Below, one piece after another: positions 8,501 to 16,339 of a stretch of DNA of 64,000 nucleotides. Numbering within the stretch: the stretch's first letter is position 1; every line of letters begins with the position of its first letter. The notes beneath the pieces are model-generated. The model was not told the origin of the DNA. It ran no database searches and saw nothing but the letters and a program-made list of their open reading frames with translations. This DNA is from a halophilic archaeon SHRA6 (GTDB lineage: Archaea > Halobacteriota > Halobacteria > Halobacteriales > Haloferacaceae): positions 1,166,708 through 1,230,707 of the forward strand of contig SOPS01000001.1 of assembly GCA_005239175.1 (NCBI GenBank). Direction: 5' to 3'. The translations under genes were made by a program, and so were the position numbers.

Positions 8501-10405
8501 TCCGAACTCGACGGCGACGTGTTTGTCCCGTCGCTGACCGAAGATGGCGAGGAGACAGTGCAGCCGGTCGAGGCGGTCTCGAAACACGTCTCCCCGGACC
8601 ACCTGGTCCGTGTGGAAACCGAGCGCGGCCGGGAGATCACCGTCACGCCGGATCACGAGATGCACGTCTTCGACGGCTCGGCGATTCGCTCGCGCGCGGC
8701 GACCGAACTAACGACAGATGAGCACCTCATCACGCCGGCACACCTCGACGTGATCGAGGGTGACCCCGCGCCGACGATCGACCTCCTTGCAGCACTCGTT
8801 GACGCTGATTCGGTCAGCACCGATCGGCTGGCAATTTCGGGGCTGGAAGACACCACCGACTCGATCGAGTCGATGCTCGCGTCCGTGCACAGAGATGCAA
8901 CACTCCGCGTGGCGGGCGAGTCGATCGAAATCGATCGAACGATCGAGGTGACTCCACGAGTCGCAGCGCTACTCGGCTGCTATGCGGCTGGAGCGTCTAC
9001 CTCCGAACAAGAGACACCTGTGGGGACGGTCCACCAGACGACGATCCGCGTTGCCGACGAGCAGACACGCGATTGCTGCGTCGACACGCTGCGTTCAGCG
9101 TTTGGTGTCGACCCAGTGTGTACGGACGACGGGACGGTCACCGTCCACAGTCGGCTGCTTCGGGCGATCTTCGAGAGCGTGTTCGACGCTGGCGCTGACG
9201 CCACGGAACGGGTCCCACAGTGTATTTTCAACGCGAGCGACGACATCGTCGCGGGCTACCTCCGTGGATTCTTCGGCAGTGCTGCGACCATGGACCGCAA
9301 CGGAGCGGTTCGATCGGCGCCAATCGACAGCCAGGCACGCAAAGACGACCTGCTCGCGCTGCTCTCGCGGCTCGGAATCGATGGACGTGCCGAGATGGTC
9401 GAGTCGTCGACTGCAACCCGACGCTACGTGCTCTCCGTTCGGTCCCGGGATGCGATCGACCGCAGAGAACGTACTGCAGCCAACCCAGGCCACCTTACCC
9501 CGCCCGAGCATGCTGCCGACGGTGGCAGCGAAGACGCGATCGTCGATCCCATCAGCTCTGTCACAGTGGTCGAATCGGACATCGACCACACGTACTGTCT
9601 CACCGTGGCCGAGACGCACTCGCTCGTGGCTAACGACCTCTCACAGAAGCAGTGTGACGGCGACGAGGACTGTGTGATGCTCCTCATGGACGGGCTATTG
9701 AACTTCAGCAAGTCCTACCTCCCTAACCAACGGGGCGGCCAAATGGACGCGCCCCTCGTGATGTCCTCACGGATCGATCCCTCGGAGATCGACGACGAGG
9801 CGCACAACATGGACATCGTCAGGGAGTATCCCCGAGAGTTCTACGAAGCGACGCTCCGGATGGCTGATCCCGACGAGGCAGAGGAGCTGGTCACGATCGC
9901 CGAGGATATCCTCGGCACCGACGAGGAGTACCACGGCTTCGATCACACCCACGACACGACGACCATCCACATGGGACCGAGTCTCTCGGCGTACAAGACA
10001 CTCGGATCGATGATGGACAAGATGGACGCCCAACTGGCGCTGGCCAGAAAGCTCCGGGCGGTCGACGAGACTGACGTGGCCGAACGGGTGATCGAGTACC
10101 ACTTCCTGCCCGATCTGATCGGCAACCTTCGGGCGTTCTCCAGACAGGAGACGCGGTGTCTCGACTGCGGAGAAAAGTACCGGCGGATGCCGCTGACCGG
10201 CGACTGTCGCGAGTGCGGCGGCCGGGTGAACCTCACCGTCCATCAGGGATCGGTCAACAAGTACATGGACACCGCGATCGAGGTCGCCGATCGCTTCGAC
10301 TGCCGCGAGTACACCAAACAGCGCCTCGCCATTCTGGAGCGATCGCTCGAATCCATCTTCGAGGATGATACGAACAAACAAAGCGGAATTGCGGACTTTA
10401 TGTGA
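5567..10405 (+). CDS. polC: DNA polymerase D large subunit (DP2) with intein
   Basis: The 1612-codon gene encodes the catalytic subunit of the replicative family-D polymerase. The mature protein would be 1186 residues after removal of a 426-residue intein (codons 937-1362). An acidic low-complexity insertion (about residues 280-325) is a halophile feature. A cysteine cluster (CPDC..CPDC..CENCGIEC..CPRC) lies near residues 685-735 and a second (CLDC...CREC) near the C-terminus. The active-site segment NCDGDED is exactly where the intein interrupts, right before the Cys. The small subunit DP1 is not in this window. Confidence 0.96.
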   Translation: MRPDDERYFGRIEDRLDEAIELAGEAKAQGKDPEPEIEIPVARDMADRVENILGIDGVAERVRELEAKMSREEAALELVTDFVEGTVGDYDSREGKIEGAVRTAVALLTEGVVAAPIEGIDRVELLENSDGTEFVNVYYAGPIRSAGGTAQALSVLVADYARSLLGISEYDAREDEVERYVEEIGLYDKETGLQYSPKDKETRFIARNMPIMLDGEATGDEEVSGYRDLERVDTNSARGGMCLVMAEGIALKAPKIQRYTRQLDEVDWPWLQDLIDGTIGTDNTEASADDEAANADGDTEENKSEETDDSASDGTDADASAESAGPVRAEPATKYLRDLIAGRPVFGHPSEAGGFRLRYGRARNHGFATAGVHPATMHLIDDFLATGTQIKTERPGKAAGVVPVDSIEGPTVRLANGDVRTIDDPAEALEIRNGVEEIIDVGEYLVNIGEFIENNHSLVPASYVYEWWIQDFEAAGADVQALSDDPRVDLHNPTPEEAIAWATDYDCPLHPAYTYLWHDISVEAALSLAEAIEAGEIVDGVLAIERTETTQRALEQLLCEHSATADALRVPEWRLLVRSLGISDGLRREWSREDLSERALTWDDGENAIELVNEVAPFEIRERAPTRIGNRMGRPEKSEKRDLSPAVHTLFPIRDFGGNQRNVAEAARQMDDRGRRGVFDVQIGVRECPDCGTHTYKPACPDCDTHTEPYYECENCGIECEPDESGRVVCPRCESEVSSAVWQEVDLREEYRNALSELGEREASFDILKGVKGLTSEHKVPEPIAKGVLRAKHNVSTFKDGTVRYDMTDLPVTSVRPEELDVTADHFRELGYETDIDGEPLVHDDQLVELKVQDIVLSDGAAEHMMRTADFVDELLTDFYELPAFYEINERDDLIGELVFGMAPHTSAAVVGRVVGFTTAAVGYAHPYFHAAKRRNCFHPETTLWYRDEAGAWHHDRIDQFVEARLDDPAEDDFGTLVSELDGDVFVPSLTEDGEETVQPVEAVSKHVSPDHLVRVETERGREITVTPDHEMHVFDGSAIRSRAATELTTDEHLITPAHLDVIEGDPAPTIDLLAALVDADSVSTDRLAISGLEDTTDSIESMLASVHRDATLRVAGESIEIDRTIEVTPRVAALLGCYAAGASTSEQETPVGTVHQTTIRVADEQTRDCCVDTLRSAFGVDPVCTDDGTVTVHSRLLRAIFESVFDAGADATERVPQCIFNASDDIVAGYLRGFFGSAATMDRNGAVRSAPIDSQARKDDLLALLSRLGIDGRAEMVESSTATRRYVLSVRSRDAIDRRERTAANPGHLTPPEHAADGGSEDAIVDPISSVTVVESDIDHTYCLTVAETHSLVANDLSQKQCDGDEDCVMLLMDGLLNFSKSYLPNQRGGQMDAPLVMSSRIDPSEIDDEAHNMDIVREYPREFYEATLRMADPDEAEELVTIAEDILGTDEEYHGFDHTHDTTTIHMGPSLSAYKTLGSMMDKMDAQLALARKLRAVDETDVAERVIEYHFLPDLIGNLRAFSRQETRCLDCGEKYRRMPLTGDCRECGGRVNLTVHQGSVNKYMDTAIEVADRFDCREYTKQRLAILERSLESIFEDDTNKQSGIADFM
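8375..9652 (+). other. Intein within polC, C-terminal Gln, degenerate endonuclease
   Basis: The intein runs from C937 (CFHPETTLWY, block A) to Q1362 (VANDLSQKQ), followed by Cys+1 of the extein. Block B is present as TPDHEMH. The final residue is Gln, not Asn, and the penultimate residue is Lys, not His. A Gln-terminated PolII intein at this site is known from Pyrococcus abyssi and still splices. Between the splicing halves are two motifs resembling LAGLIDADG repeats (LLGCYAAGAS and GYLRGFFGSAATM). Both lack the usual acidic residue, so homing activity is probably lost. Confidence 0.92.
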
Positions 10406-10437
10406 GCGTTAGCGGCCGATCGCGCTGGCTGCGCAGT

Positions 10438-11097
10438 TCACTCGACCGGGTCGATCGATGCGCCGGGAGCGTTCGTCTGGACGCTGTGGAGGCCCTGTTT
10501 GGCCTTTTGTTTCGACGCGTAGCCTTGCCCGCTATCGGCGATGATGTTTCCGTTGTCGTGGCGGAGCCGCCAGCGCCACTCGCCAGCTTCGTCGGCGAAC
10601 AGCTCGAACGTCGCGTTACTGCCACCCTCCACTGGCGGTGTTTCGTCCCGTGACCGATCGAGCACGTATGCGCCGGCGGCGTTCCGCTTCACGCTTTCGA
10701 GGCCCTGTGTGGCCTTTTGTTTCGAGGTGTATCCCTCGCCGCTGTCGGCGATGATATTTCCGTTGTCGTGGCGGAGCCGCCAGCGGTAGTCGCCGGCGGC
10801 GTCCTCGTAGCGCTCGAAGCTGGCCTTGCTGGCGACAACGTCTGTCTCGACTGAGCCGGCTTCTTCGGGCCATTCGAGTTCGATGTCAATCGAGACGAGA
10901 CCGTTCACGCGATCGACCGTGACCGCCATGTCCGGTTCGGCCGGTACTTCGACGGCCACGTGTTGGGCCGCATCGACCGCAACCGGTTCCCCGCGAGCGA
11001 GCCGATCGGCGAACTGACGGAAGAACGACGCGATCGATCGTCGTTTGCGCGGTTTCTGCTCCTCGTGAACTCTCCCGTCCGCTGGATTGTCGCTCAT
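10438..11097 (-). CDS. HVO_2922-type protein: amphi-Trp region plus two YegP-like repeats
   Basis: The product has 219 residues. The N-terminal third (SIASFFRQFADRLARGE...VDIELEWPEE) resembles the amphi-Trp domain. It is followed by two copies of a DUF1508/YegP unit, each containing WRLRHDNGNIIADSG and YxSKQKAxQGL. The copies are also similar at DNA level, so the second arose by tandem duplication. The start MSDNPADGRV at 11097 was preferred over an upstream in-frame start because the extra residues lie in the divergent promoter region. Function is unknown; the gene converges with polC. Confidence 0.8.
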   Translation of the reverse strand: MSDNPADGRVHEEQKPRKRRSIASFFRQFADRLARGEPVAVDAAQHVAVEVPAEPDMAVTVDRVNGLVSIDIELEWPEEAGSVETDVVASKASFERYEDAAGDYRWRLRHDNGNIIADSGEGYTSKQKATQGLESVKRNAAGAYVLDRSRDETPPVEGGSNATFELFADEAGEWRWRLRHDNGNIIADSGQGYASKQKAKQGLHSVQTNAPGASIDPVE

Positions 11098-11129
11098 ACC
11101 ACAACGCACGCAGGGCGATCGTATAGTTA

Positions 11130-11235
11130 TCCTCCCCAGTATCACGGATTGTGCCGCTCACTATCAGGATCTGTACCTCCCGCTATCACCATCTGTGTGG
11201 TCTGTATCGTCGGAACGGTCAATATCGTGTGACAC
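11130..11235. repeat. Degenerate 22-bp phased repeats in a divergent promoter region
   Basis: TATCAC/TATCAG/TATCAC/TATCGT/TATCGT recur at 11140, 11162, 11184, 11205 and 11223. The first three are exactly 22 bases apart and each is followed by a TGTG- or TGTA-like block. The region lies between the divergent HVO_2922-type and rubredoxin-like genes, so multiple operator sites on one DNA face are possible. An old decayed tandem duplication is the alternative. Confidence 0.45.
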
Positions 11236-11247
11236 GTACACATACTC

Positions 11248-11556
11248 ATGACTCCGACTACACGCGGCGGTGACGCGGACGCACAGCACGTCGAGATCGG
11301 CGACGCAATCTACGACGCCGATGGGACCAAACTGGGCGTCATCAGAGGCTTCGACGGCTCCGGATTCTACGTGACTGCACCCACGGCCACGGGGGAGTTG
11401 GCGCTCGATCGATCGACTGCCGGCGGAGCTGGCGAAGCGTATCTGATGTGGCGATGTTGGGAGTGCGGTGAGATGGGTCAAATCGACGAACTCCCCGAGT
11501 CGTGTCCGAGCTGCGGCGCGGGCAAAGAGGAACTGTACTACTGGGCAGAAGACTAA
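11248..11556 (+). CDS. Rubredoxin-like zinc-ribbon protein (DUF7130-like)
   Basis: The 102-residue protein has an N-terminal beta-rich part (VEIGDAIYDADGTKLGVIRGFDGSGFYV, resembling a PRC-barrel-like strand pattern). The C-terminal rubredoxin-like ribbon carries CWECGEMG and CPSCGAGKEELYYWAED. The spacing of the four cysteines suits one iron or zinc. It may be a small redox or protein-interaction factor. The family name is from memory. Confidence 0.75.
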   Translation: MTPTTRGGDADAQHVEIGDAIYDADGTKLGVIRGFDGSGFYVTAPTATGELALDRSTAGGAGEAYLMWRCWECGEMGQIDELPESCPSCGAGKEELYYWAED

Positions 11557-11630
11557 CCGAGACGTCGCGGCGTGCCGGCCGATCGGCTTCGATCGCCATC
11601 TTTGATACTGCTCCCCCGTGACCCGCTGGT

Positions 11631-12551
11631 ATGGAGATTGTCGTCTTCGGTGCGGGGAGCCTCGGCAGCCTGCTCGGTGGCCTGCTCGCGCGCGCACACG
11701 AGGTTACGCTCGTCGGCCGCGATCCACACATGGCGGCGATCGCCGAGGATGGCCTGCGGATTCGTGGGGCGATCGACGACCATGTGTATCCCACCGCTGT
11801 CACGAGTGCGCGTGGCCGTGACGCCGATGTCGCGATCGTGACGGTCAAAGCGTACGACACAGACGCGGCAGTCACGGCACTCGCATCGAACCGCTACGCG
11901 GCGGTGCTCTCGCTACAAAACGGCCTGACTGAAGAGCGCCTCGCCGCGGGGCTTGCGGGAACTGTTCTTGCGGGGACCGCGACCTACGGCGCGCGGCTTC
12001 CAGAGCCGGGCGTGGTCGAATGTACCGGCCGCGGGCGGGTGACGATCGGCCGTCACGGCGGTGGCACGGATGCGTGGGCCGAGCGGGTCGGGAAGGCGTT
12101 CCGTGATGTCGGCGCAAACGCTCTCGTCGCGACCGACATGCCGCGGCGACGATGGGAAAAGCTCGCGGTGAACGCGGCGATTAATCCGCTTACCGCACTC
12201 ACGCGGGTGCCAAACGGCGTGCTCGCAGACCCCCCGCTCAACTCGATCGCCCGATCGGCTGCCCGCGAAACTGCCCAGACCGCCCGGGCCTGTGGTGTCG
12301 AACTCGCAGACGATCGCGCGATCGAGGCGGTCGAAGCTGTGGTCGACGCCACCGCCGCGAACCGATCGTCGATGCTTCAAGACGTCGAACGCGGCAGTCG
12401 AACCGAAATCGAGGCGATCTGTGGGGCGATCGTCGATCGGGCGACAGAACGGGGAGTCGACGTCCCAACGATCGAACTACTCGACGCGCTTGTCACGGCA
12501 TGGGAACGCGAACACGTGTCTGGCAGCGGCGCTGAAAATCGAATGAAGTAA
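11631..12551 (+). CDS. panE: 2-dehydropantoate 2-reductase (ketopantoate reductase)
   Basis: The 306-residue protein opens with the Rossmann signature MEIVVFGAGSLGSLLGGLLA, followed by VTLVGRDP at the end of the second strand. SLQNGLTEE and KLAVNAAINPLTAL contain the conserved Asn and Lys of ketopantoate reductases. It reduces 2-dehydropantoate to pantoate with NAD(P)H, feeding coenzyme A synthesis. A TTTGATACT box lies about 30 bases upstream of the ATG. It appears to be monocistronic. Confidence 0.88.
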   Translation: MEIVVFGAGSLGSLLGGLLARAHEVTLVGRDPHMAAIAEDGLRIRGAIDDHVYPTAVTSARGRDADVAIVTVKAYDTDAAVTALASNRYAAVLSLQNGLTEERLAAGLAGTVLAGTATYGARLPEPGVVECTGRGRVTIGRHGGGTDAWAERVGKAFRDVGANALVATDMPRRRWEKLAVNAAINPLTALTRVPNGVLADPPLNSIARSAARETAQTARACGVELADDRAIEAVEAVVDATAANRSSMLQDVERGSRTEIEAICGAIVDRATERGVDVPTIELLDALVTAWEREHVSGSGAENRMK

Positions 12552-12593
12552 CACCGACAAATCAGACGAGGTCGTGCCCGCAAAAGCGATCGA

Positions 12594-12761
12594 TTAGCAC
12601 CACTCAGTCAGCACGGGCGCATGGTCGGCTCGAACCGAAACCCACGCCTCGTCGCGGGAGACGTCCGCGATAATAAGGCTCGGGCGGGAATCGTCTCCAT
12701 CGACCGAGGCCATGACCTCGGGGTTCGATCCGTCCGTCCCTGGTGTGGGGTTCGGTGTCAT
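12594..12761 (-). CDS. Small conserved haloarchaeal protein (DUF7556-like)
   Basis: This 55-residue acidic protein starts at MTPNPTPGTDGSNPEVMASV and contains SLIIADVSRDEAWVSV. The reading frame extends nine codons upstream to an alternative start, but a TATA-like TTTGTATCA on the minus strand about 26 bases before this ATG supports the shorter leaderless form. I recall similar proteins grouped as DUF7556. No function is known. It is divergent from the CBS gene across a region with palindromes. Confidence 0.65.
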   Translation of the reverse strand: MTPNPTPGTDGSNPEVMASVDGDDSRPSLIIADVSRDEAWVSVRADHAPVLTEWC

Positions 12762-12814
12762 GGTTATATGTCGCAACCGTTGATACAAAAGCCCGTCGAA
12801 ACTGTCGTCGGTGT

Positions 12815-12858
12815 ATCAACACGTTTGTGTATTGATCTGCCGATATATGTGCACATAT
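12815..12858. promoter_or_regulatory. Two palindromes between divergent genes
   Basis: ATCAA/TTGAT arms around ACAC-GTTT-GTGT form an imperfect palindrome at 12815-12836. ATATGTGCACATAT at 12845-12858 is a perfect 14-bp palindrome. They lie between the DUF7556-like gene and the CBS-domain gene in unusually AT-rich sequence. They could be operators for either gene; no cognate regulator is identifiable here. Confidence 0.45.
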
Positions 12859-13002
12859 GTGCTGCTTTTTCGTCGTGAATGCTGGTGTTTGTGCCTTTCG
12901 GACCGAATTGTGGATCTTTCGCCGATCGACTGTGGTCTCAGGCAGTGGAACGATCAATACGGCTTCGGAGTATACAAGAGGCTGGCCAACGCTACAGCGG
13001 GT

Positions 13003-13860
13003 ATGAACGTCTCGGACGCGATGACACAGCGCGACGCGCTGGTGACGGTCTCGTTGCCCGGCACGCGCGATGACGTGTTGGAGTACCTCCAAGAGCACGG
13101 CTTTTCGTCTGTCCCGGTTGTCAAAGATGTCGACGGCACAGCGGTGTTTCGCGGGCTTGTCTCGCGAGATGACCTGATTGAAAATCCCGATGAGGACCAG
13201 TTGGCCCTTCTCATGCGGGATGTCCCGACGATCGACCCTGGCGAAACCCTTGCGGCTGCCGCCGAACTAATGGTCAGTACTGGCACGCGCCGGGTTCCGG
13301 TTGTTGACGACGACAGTGATGGCAATCTCGACGGCATCATTACCGTCACCGACGTAATTCGGGCGATTGCCCGGGGGAACGCCAACGGCGACACTGCAGT
13401 CGGTGACCTTGCCTCGACAGATGTGAACACGACCTACGTCGAGACGCCGTTGCCGGTCGCCGAGCGCGAGATCTACTACGCGAATGTCCCCTACGCGATC
13501 GTGCTCGACGACGACGCCGACATGGCCGGCATCCTCACCGAGGTCGACATCGTCGAGGTCGCCCGCGTCGTCGAAGGCGAGGAAGAAACCGGCGAGTCGA
13601 TCGCCGAACAGGACTCCGCGTGGGCCTGGGAAGGAATCAAAGCCGTCGGCGGGCGCTACCTGCCGACCCGCAACGTCGAGATTCCTGCCGAACCCGTCTC
13701 GGAGTTCATGAGCGACGATATCGTCACCGTTACGGGCAAACGCAGCGCGCGCGAGGCCGCCCAGGCGATGATCACAAACGACATCGAGCAGATCCCGCTC
13801 GTCTCTGGCGGCGAACTGATCGGTGTCGTCCGGGATATCGATCTGCTGGAGGCAGTGTAG
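13003..13860 (+). CDS. Four-CBS-domain protein
   Basis: The 285-residue protein contains four CBS motifs arranged as two Bateman pairs: MNVSDAMTQRDALVTVSLPG..., LLMRDVPTIDPGETLAAAAEL..., DLASTDVNTTYVETPL..., and FMSDDIVTVTGKRSAREAAQ.... CBS pairs bind adenine nucleotides or S-adenosyl ligands and report energy or metabolite state. The ATG at 13003 follows a TATA-like AGTATACAA by about 30 bases. The frame is open further upstream but without domain similarity. It abuts glyS with no intervening base, so the two are probably one transcript. Confidence 0.9.
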   Translation: MNVSDAMTQRDALVTVSLPGTRDDVLEYLQEHGFSSVPVVKDVDGTAVFRGLVSRDDLIENPDEDQLALLMRDVPTIDPGETLAAAAELMVSTGTRRVPVVDDDSDGNLDGIITVTDVIRAIARGNANGDTAVGDLASTDVNTTYVETPLPVAEREIYYANVPYAIVLDDDADMAGILTEVDIVEVARVVEGEEETGESIAEQDSAWAWEGIKAVGGRYLPTRNVEIPAEPVSEFMSDDIVTVTGKRSAREAAQAMITNDIEQIPLVSGGELIGVVRDIDLLEAV

Positions 13861-15663
13861 ATGGCCGAGCAAGCCGATGTCATGGAACTCGCAAAGCGGC
13901 GTGGCTTCTTTTTCGGCTCGAATGAGGCCTACGGCGGCGTGGCCGGCTTCTACACGTTTGGCCCACAGGGGGCGGCGCTGAAGCGCAACGTTGAGGCCGC
14001 CTGGCGCGATCAGTTTACGGTCAAACTCGGCAACGACGAGATCGAAGCGCCGACGATCATGCCCGAGCCCGTTTTCAAGGCGTCCGGGCACCTCGATGGC
14101 TTCGACGACATGCTCGTCGAGTGTGCGGAGTGTGGCGAGAGCCACCGTGCGGACCACCTCGTTGAGGACGCGATCGACGGTATCGAGGACGCCGAGGCAC
14201 TCGGGATCGAGGCCGTCGCGGACCTGATCACCGAGCACGACCTTGCGTGTCCCGCCTGTGGCGCGGCACTGGCCGGCGAGCCAGTCGAGGACTTCAACCT
14301 CATGTTCGAGACGGCGATCGGCCCCGGCAGCGGGCAACCCGGGTACCTCCGTCCGGAGACGGCCCAGGGAATCTTTGTCGAGTTTCCACGGCTCAAAGAG
14401 TACGCGCGCGGTCAGTTGCCCTTCGGCGTGACCCAGATTGGGCCGGCGTACCGAAACGAGATCAGTCCGCGGCGCGGTATCATTCGCGTTCGTGAGTTCA
14501 CCCAGGCCGAACTAGAGCAGTTCATCGACCCAGAAGCCGACGAGCCGCCGATCGACGAGGTTGCTGACGTCGCGGTCACCCTGTATCCGGCCCCCGAACA
14601 GGAAGCCGACGACGGCGGGTACGTCGAAACCACGATTGGCGAAGCGGTCGCCGACGGAACGATCGCCTCGCCGTGGGTCGGCTACTTCCTCGGGATTGCC
14701 CAAGAGTGGTACGAGCGGGTCGGGATCGACACCGATCGGTTCCGGTTCCGTCAGCACCGATCGGGCGAACGAGCCCACTACGCCTCGGACTGTTGGGACG
14801 CTGAGGCGGAGATCTCGGGCAACTGGATCGAGATCGCTGGCTTCGCCTACCGTGGCGACTACGATCTCTCGAAACACGCCGAGCACTCCGGCGATCGCTT
14901 TACGGTATTCAAGCGGTACGACGAACCCCACACTGTTGAGACCGCCACGGTCGATCCAGACATGGCGACGCTCGGGCCTGAGTTCGGTGCCGACGCTGGC
15001 GACGTGGCCGACGCGCTGGCTGACCTGGCCGAGCGCGATCCAGATGCGTTCGACGGCGATACGGTCACCGTCGAGGTTGACGGCGACTCCTACACCGTCG
15101 ACAGCGATGTCGCGAACTTCTCGATCGAAGAGCGCACCGAGTCGGGCGAACACATCACGCCGCACGTGATCGAACCCTCCTTCGGTGTCGGCCGGACGGT
15201 GTACGCGCTCATCGAACACGCCTACGCGACCGACGCGGTCGACGGTGAAACGCGGGCGTACCTCTCGTTGGTACCCGAAATTGCGCCGACAGACGTGGCG
15301 GTGTTTCCGCTTGTCTCCGACGATCGGCTCGTCGAGTTGGCCAGCGAGATTGCCAGTTCGCTTCGTCACGAGGGAGTGAGCGTCGCGTACGACGACTCCG
15401 GATCGATCGGTCGGCGGTACCGCAGACAAGACGAGATCGGGACTGCGTTTTGTGTGACTGTCGATCGCGACGGCATCGAAGGCGATGGTGACCCAACAGT
15501 CACCGTCCGTGAGCGCGACACCGCCGAGCAGGTGCGTGTGCCGGTTCCGTCGCTGTCGGCGGAGCTAGCGGCACTTTTTGATCCCGAGAGCGATCGCACC
15601 TTCGCCGACCTCCGGGCGGCCTACGGCGCCGTCGAGACAACCGTGACGACCGATTCGTCGTGA
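13861..15663 (+). CDS. glyS: Glycyl-tRNA synthetase, archaeal type
   Basis: The 600-residue class II enzyme charges tRNA-Gly. MELAKRRGFFFGSNEAYGG near the start and the ATP-binding segment GYLRPETAQGIFVEF are characteristic. So are motif 2 IGPAYRNEISPRRGIIRVREF (read in parts) and motif 3 VIEPSFGVGRTVYALIEH. An anticodon-binding domain occupies about the last 110 residues. Two CxxC pairs (CAECGE and CPACGA near residues 82-140) form a zinc-like insertion. Its ATG begins directly after the CBS gene stop codon. Confidence 0.95.
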   Translation: MAEQADVMELAKRRGFFFGSNEAYGGVAGFYTFGPQGAALKRNVEAAWRDQFTVKLGNDEIEAPTIMPEPVFKASGHLDGFDDMLVECAECGESHRADHLVEDAIDGIEDAEALGIEAVADLITEHDLACPACGAALAGEPVEDFNLMFETAIGPGSGQPGYLRPETAQGIFVEFPRLKEYARGQLPFGVTQIGPAYRNEISPRRGIIRVREFTQAELEQFIDPEADEPPIDEVADVAVTLYPAPEQEADDGGYVETTIGEAVADGTIASPWVGYFLGIAQEWYERVGIDTDRFRFRQHRSGERAHYASDCWDAEAEISGNWIEIAGFAYRGDYDLSKHAEHSGDRFTVFKRYDEPHTVETATVDPDMATLGPEFGADAGDVADALADLAERDPDAFDGDTVTVEVDGDSYTVDSDVANFSIEERTESGEHITPHVIEPSFGVGRTVYALIEHAYATDAVDGETRAYLSLVPEIAPTDVAVFPLVSDDRLVELASEIASSLRHEGVSVAYDDSGSIGRRYRRQDEIGTAFCVTVDRDGIEGDGDPTVTVRERDTAEQVRVPVPSLSAELAALFDPESDRTFADLRAAYGAVETTVTTDSS

Positions 15664-15673
15664 GGCGGTTGTA

Positions 15674-16294
15674 GTGAGCCTCGAGATCGGACGACGGGCG
15701 GTACACGCAAGCGGGACAGGGATTCCACTGGTGTATCTCCTTGGACTCGGGACGTGGCGGCAGGTGCAGTACCTGCTCGTGCTCGCGACAACGATCGCGC
15801 TCACCCTTGAGTTCCTGCGAATCGTCGTCGGATTGAATCACGCGATCTACGAGCGGCTCACCCGCGAGTACGAACGCGACGCGCTCGCCGGCTACGCACT
15901 GTACATGCTGAGTATGACTGCCGTTGGGCTCGTGTTCGCCCCGACGGTTGCGGTGCCGGGGATGTTGATGCTCGCGATCGGCGACCCCGTAAGCGGGCTG
16001 CTCGGCTCGAACGGCCCCCACGAGCACAAATCGCCGCGGGTCTGGGTCACGATGTTTACTGTGAGCTTTGCCCTCGCCGCGATCGTCGTCATTCCCGCAG
16101 TTGGCGGACTGCCGGCTGTGATCGCTGCGGCCTTTGGCGCGCTCGGCGCGACTGTTGCTGACGGGATCAAACCGATTATCCGGGGCGTTCCGATCGACGA
16201 CAACCTGACCATTCCACCGGCGGCGGCGCTTCCCATCGCTGCGGTTCTGTGGGCGATCGGTATGCCGATCTTCGAACCACTCACGATCGTCTGA
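15674..16294 (+). CDS. Dolichol kinase-like / CDP-diacylglycerol-type membrane protein
   Basis: The 206-residue product has about six membrane segments and starts with GTG 10 bases after glyS. The first loop (EIGRRAVHASGTGIPLVYLLG) and the segment AIGDPVSGLLGSNGPHEHKSPR resemble the dolichol kinase/SEC59 and phosphatidate cytidylyltransferase family. There the conserved GDP and K residues handle CTP. In archaea it could phosphorylate dolichol or another polyprenol for N-glycosylation lipid recycling. Exact substrate is unproven. Confidence 0.75.
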   Translation: MSLEIGRRAVHASGTGIPLVYLLGLGTWRQVQYLLVLATTIALTLEFLRIVVGLNHAIYERLTREYERDALAGYALYMLSMTAVGLVFAPTVAVPGMLMLAIGDPVSGLLGSNGPHEHKSPRVWVTMFTVSFALAAIVVIPAVGGLPAVIAAAFGALGATVADGIKPIIRGVPIDDNLTIPPAAALPIAAVLWAIGMPIFEPLTIV

Positions 16295-16303
16295 CAGTGC
16301 CCG

Positions 16304-16313
16304 CATAATATAT
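16304..16313 (+). promoter_or_regulatory. TATA-like promoter ahead of the histidine kinase leader ORF
   Basis: CATAATATAT centred near 16309 is the strongest TATA-like box in this intergenic region. A start point about 27 bases downstream falls within a few bases of the ATG at 16340, which begins the short upstream ORF and not the histidine kinase. Confidence 0.55.
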
Positions 16314-16339
16314 GTGTCCGGCGCAGTTATCGTAAAGAA

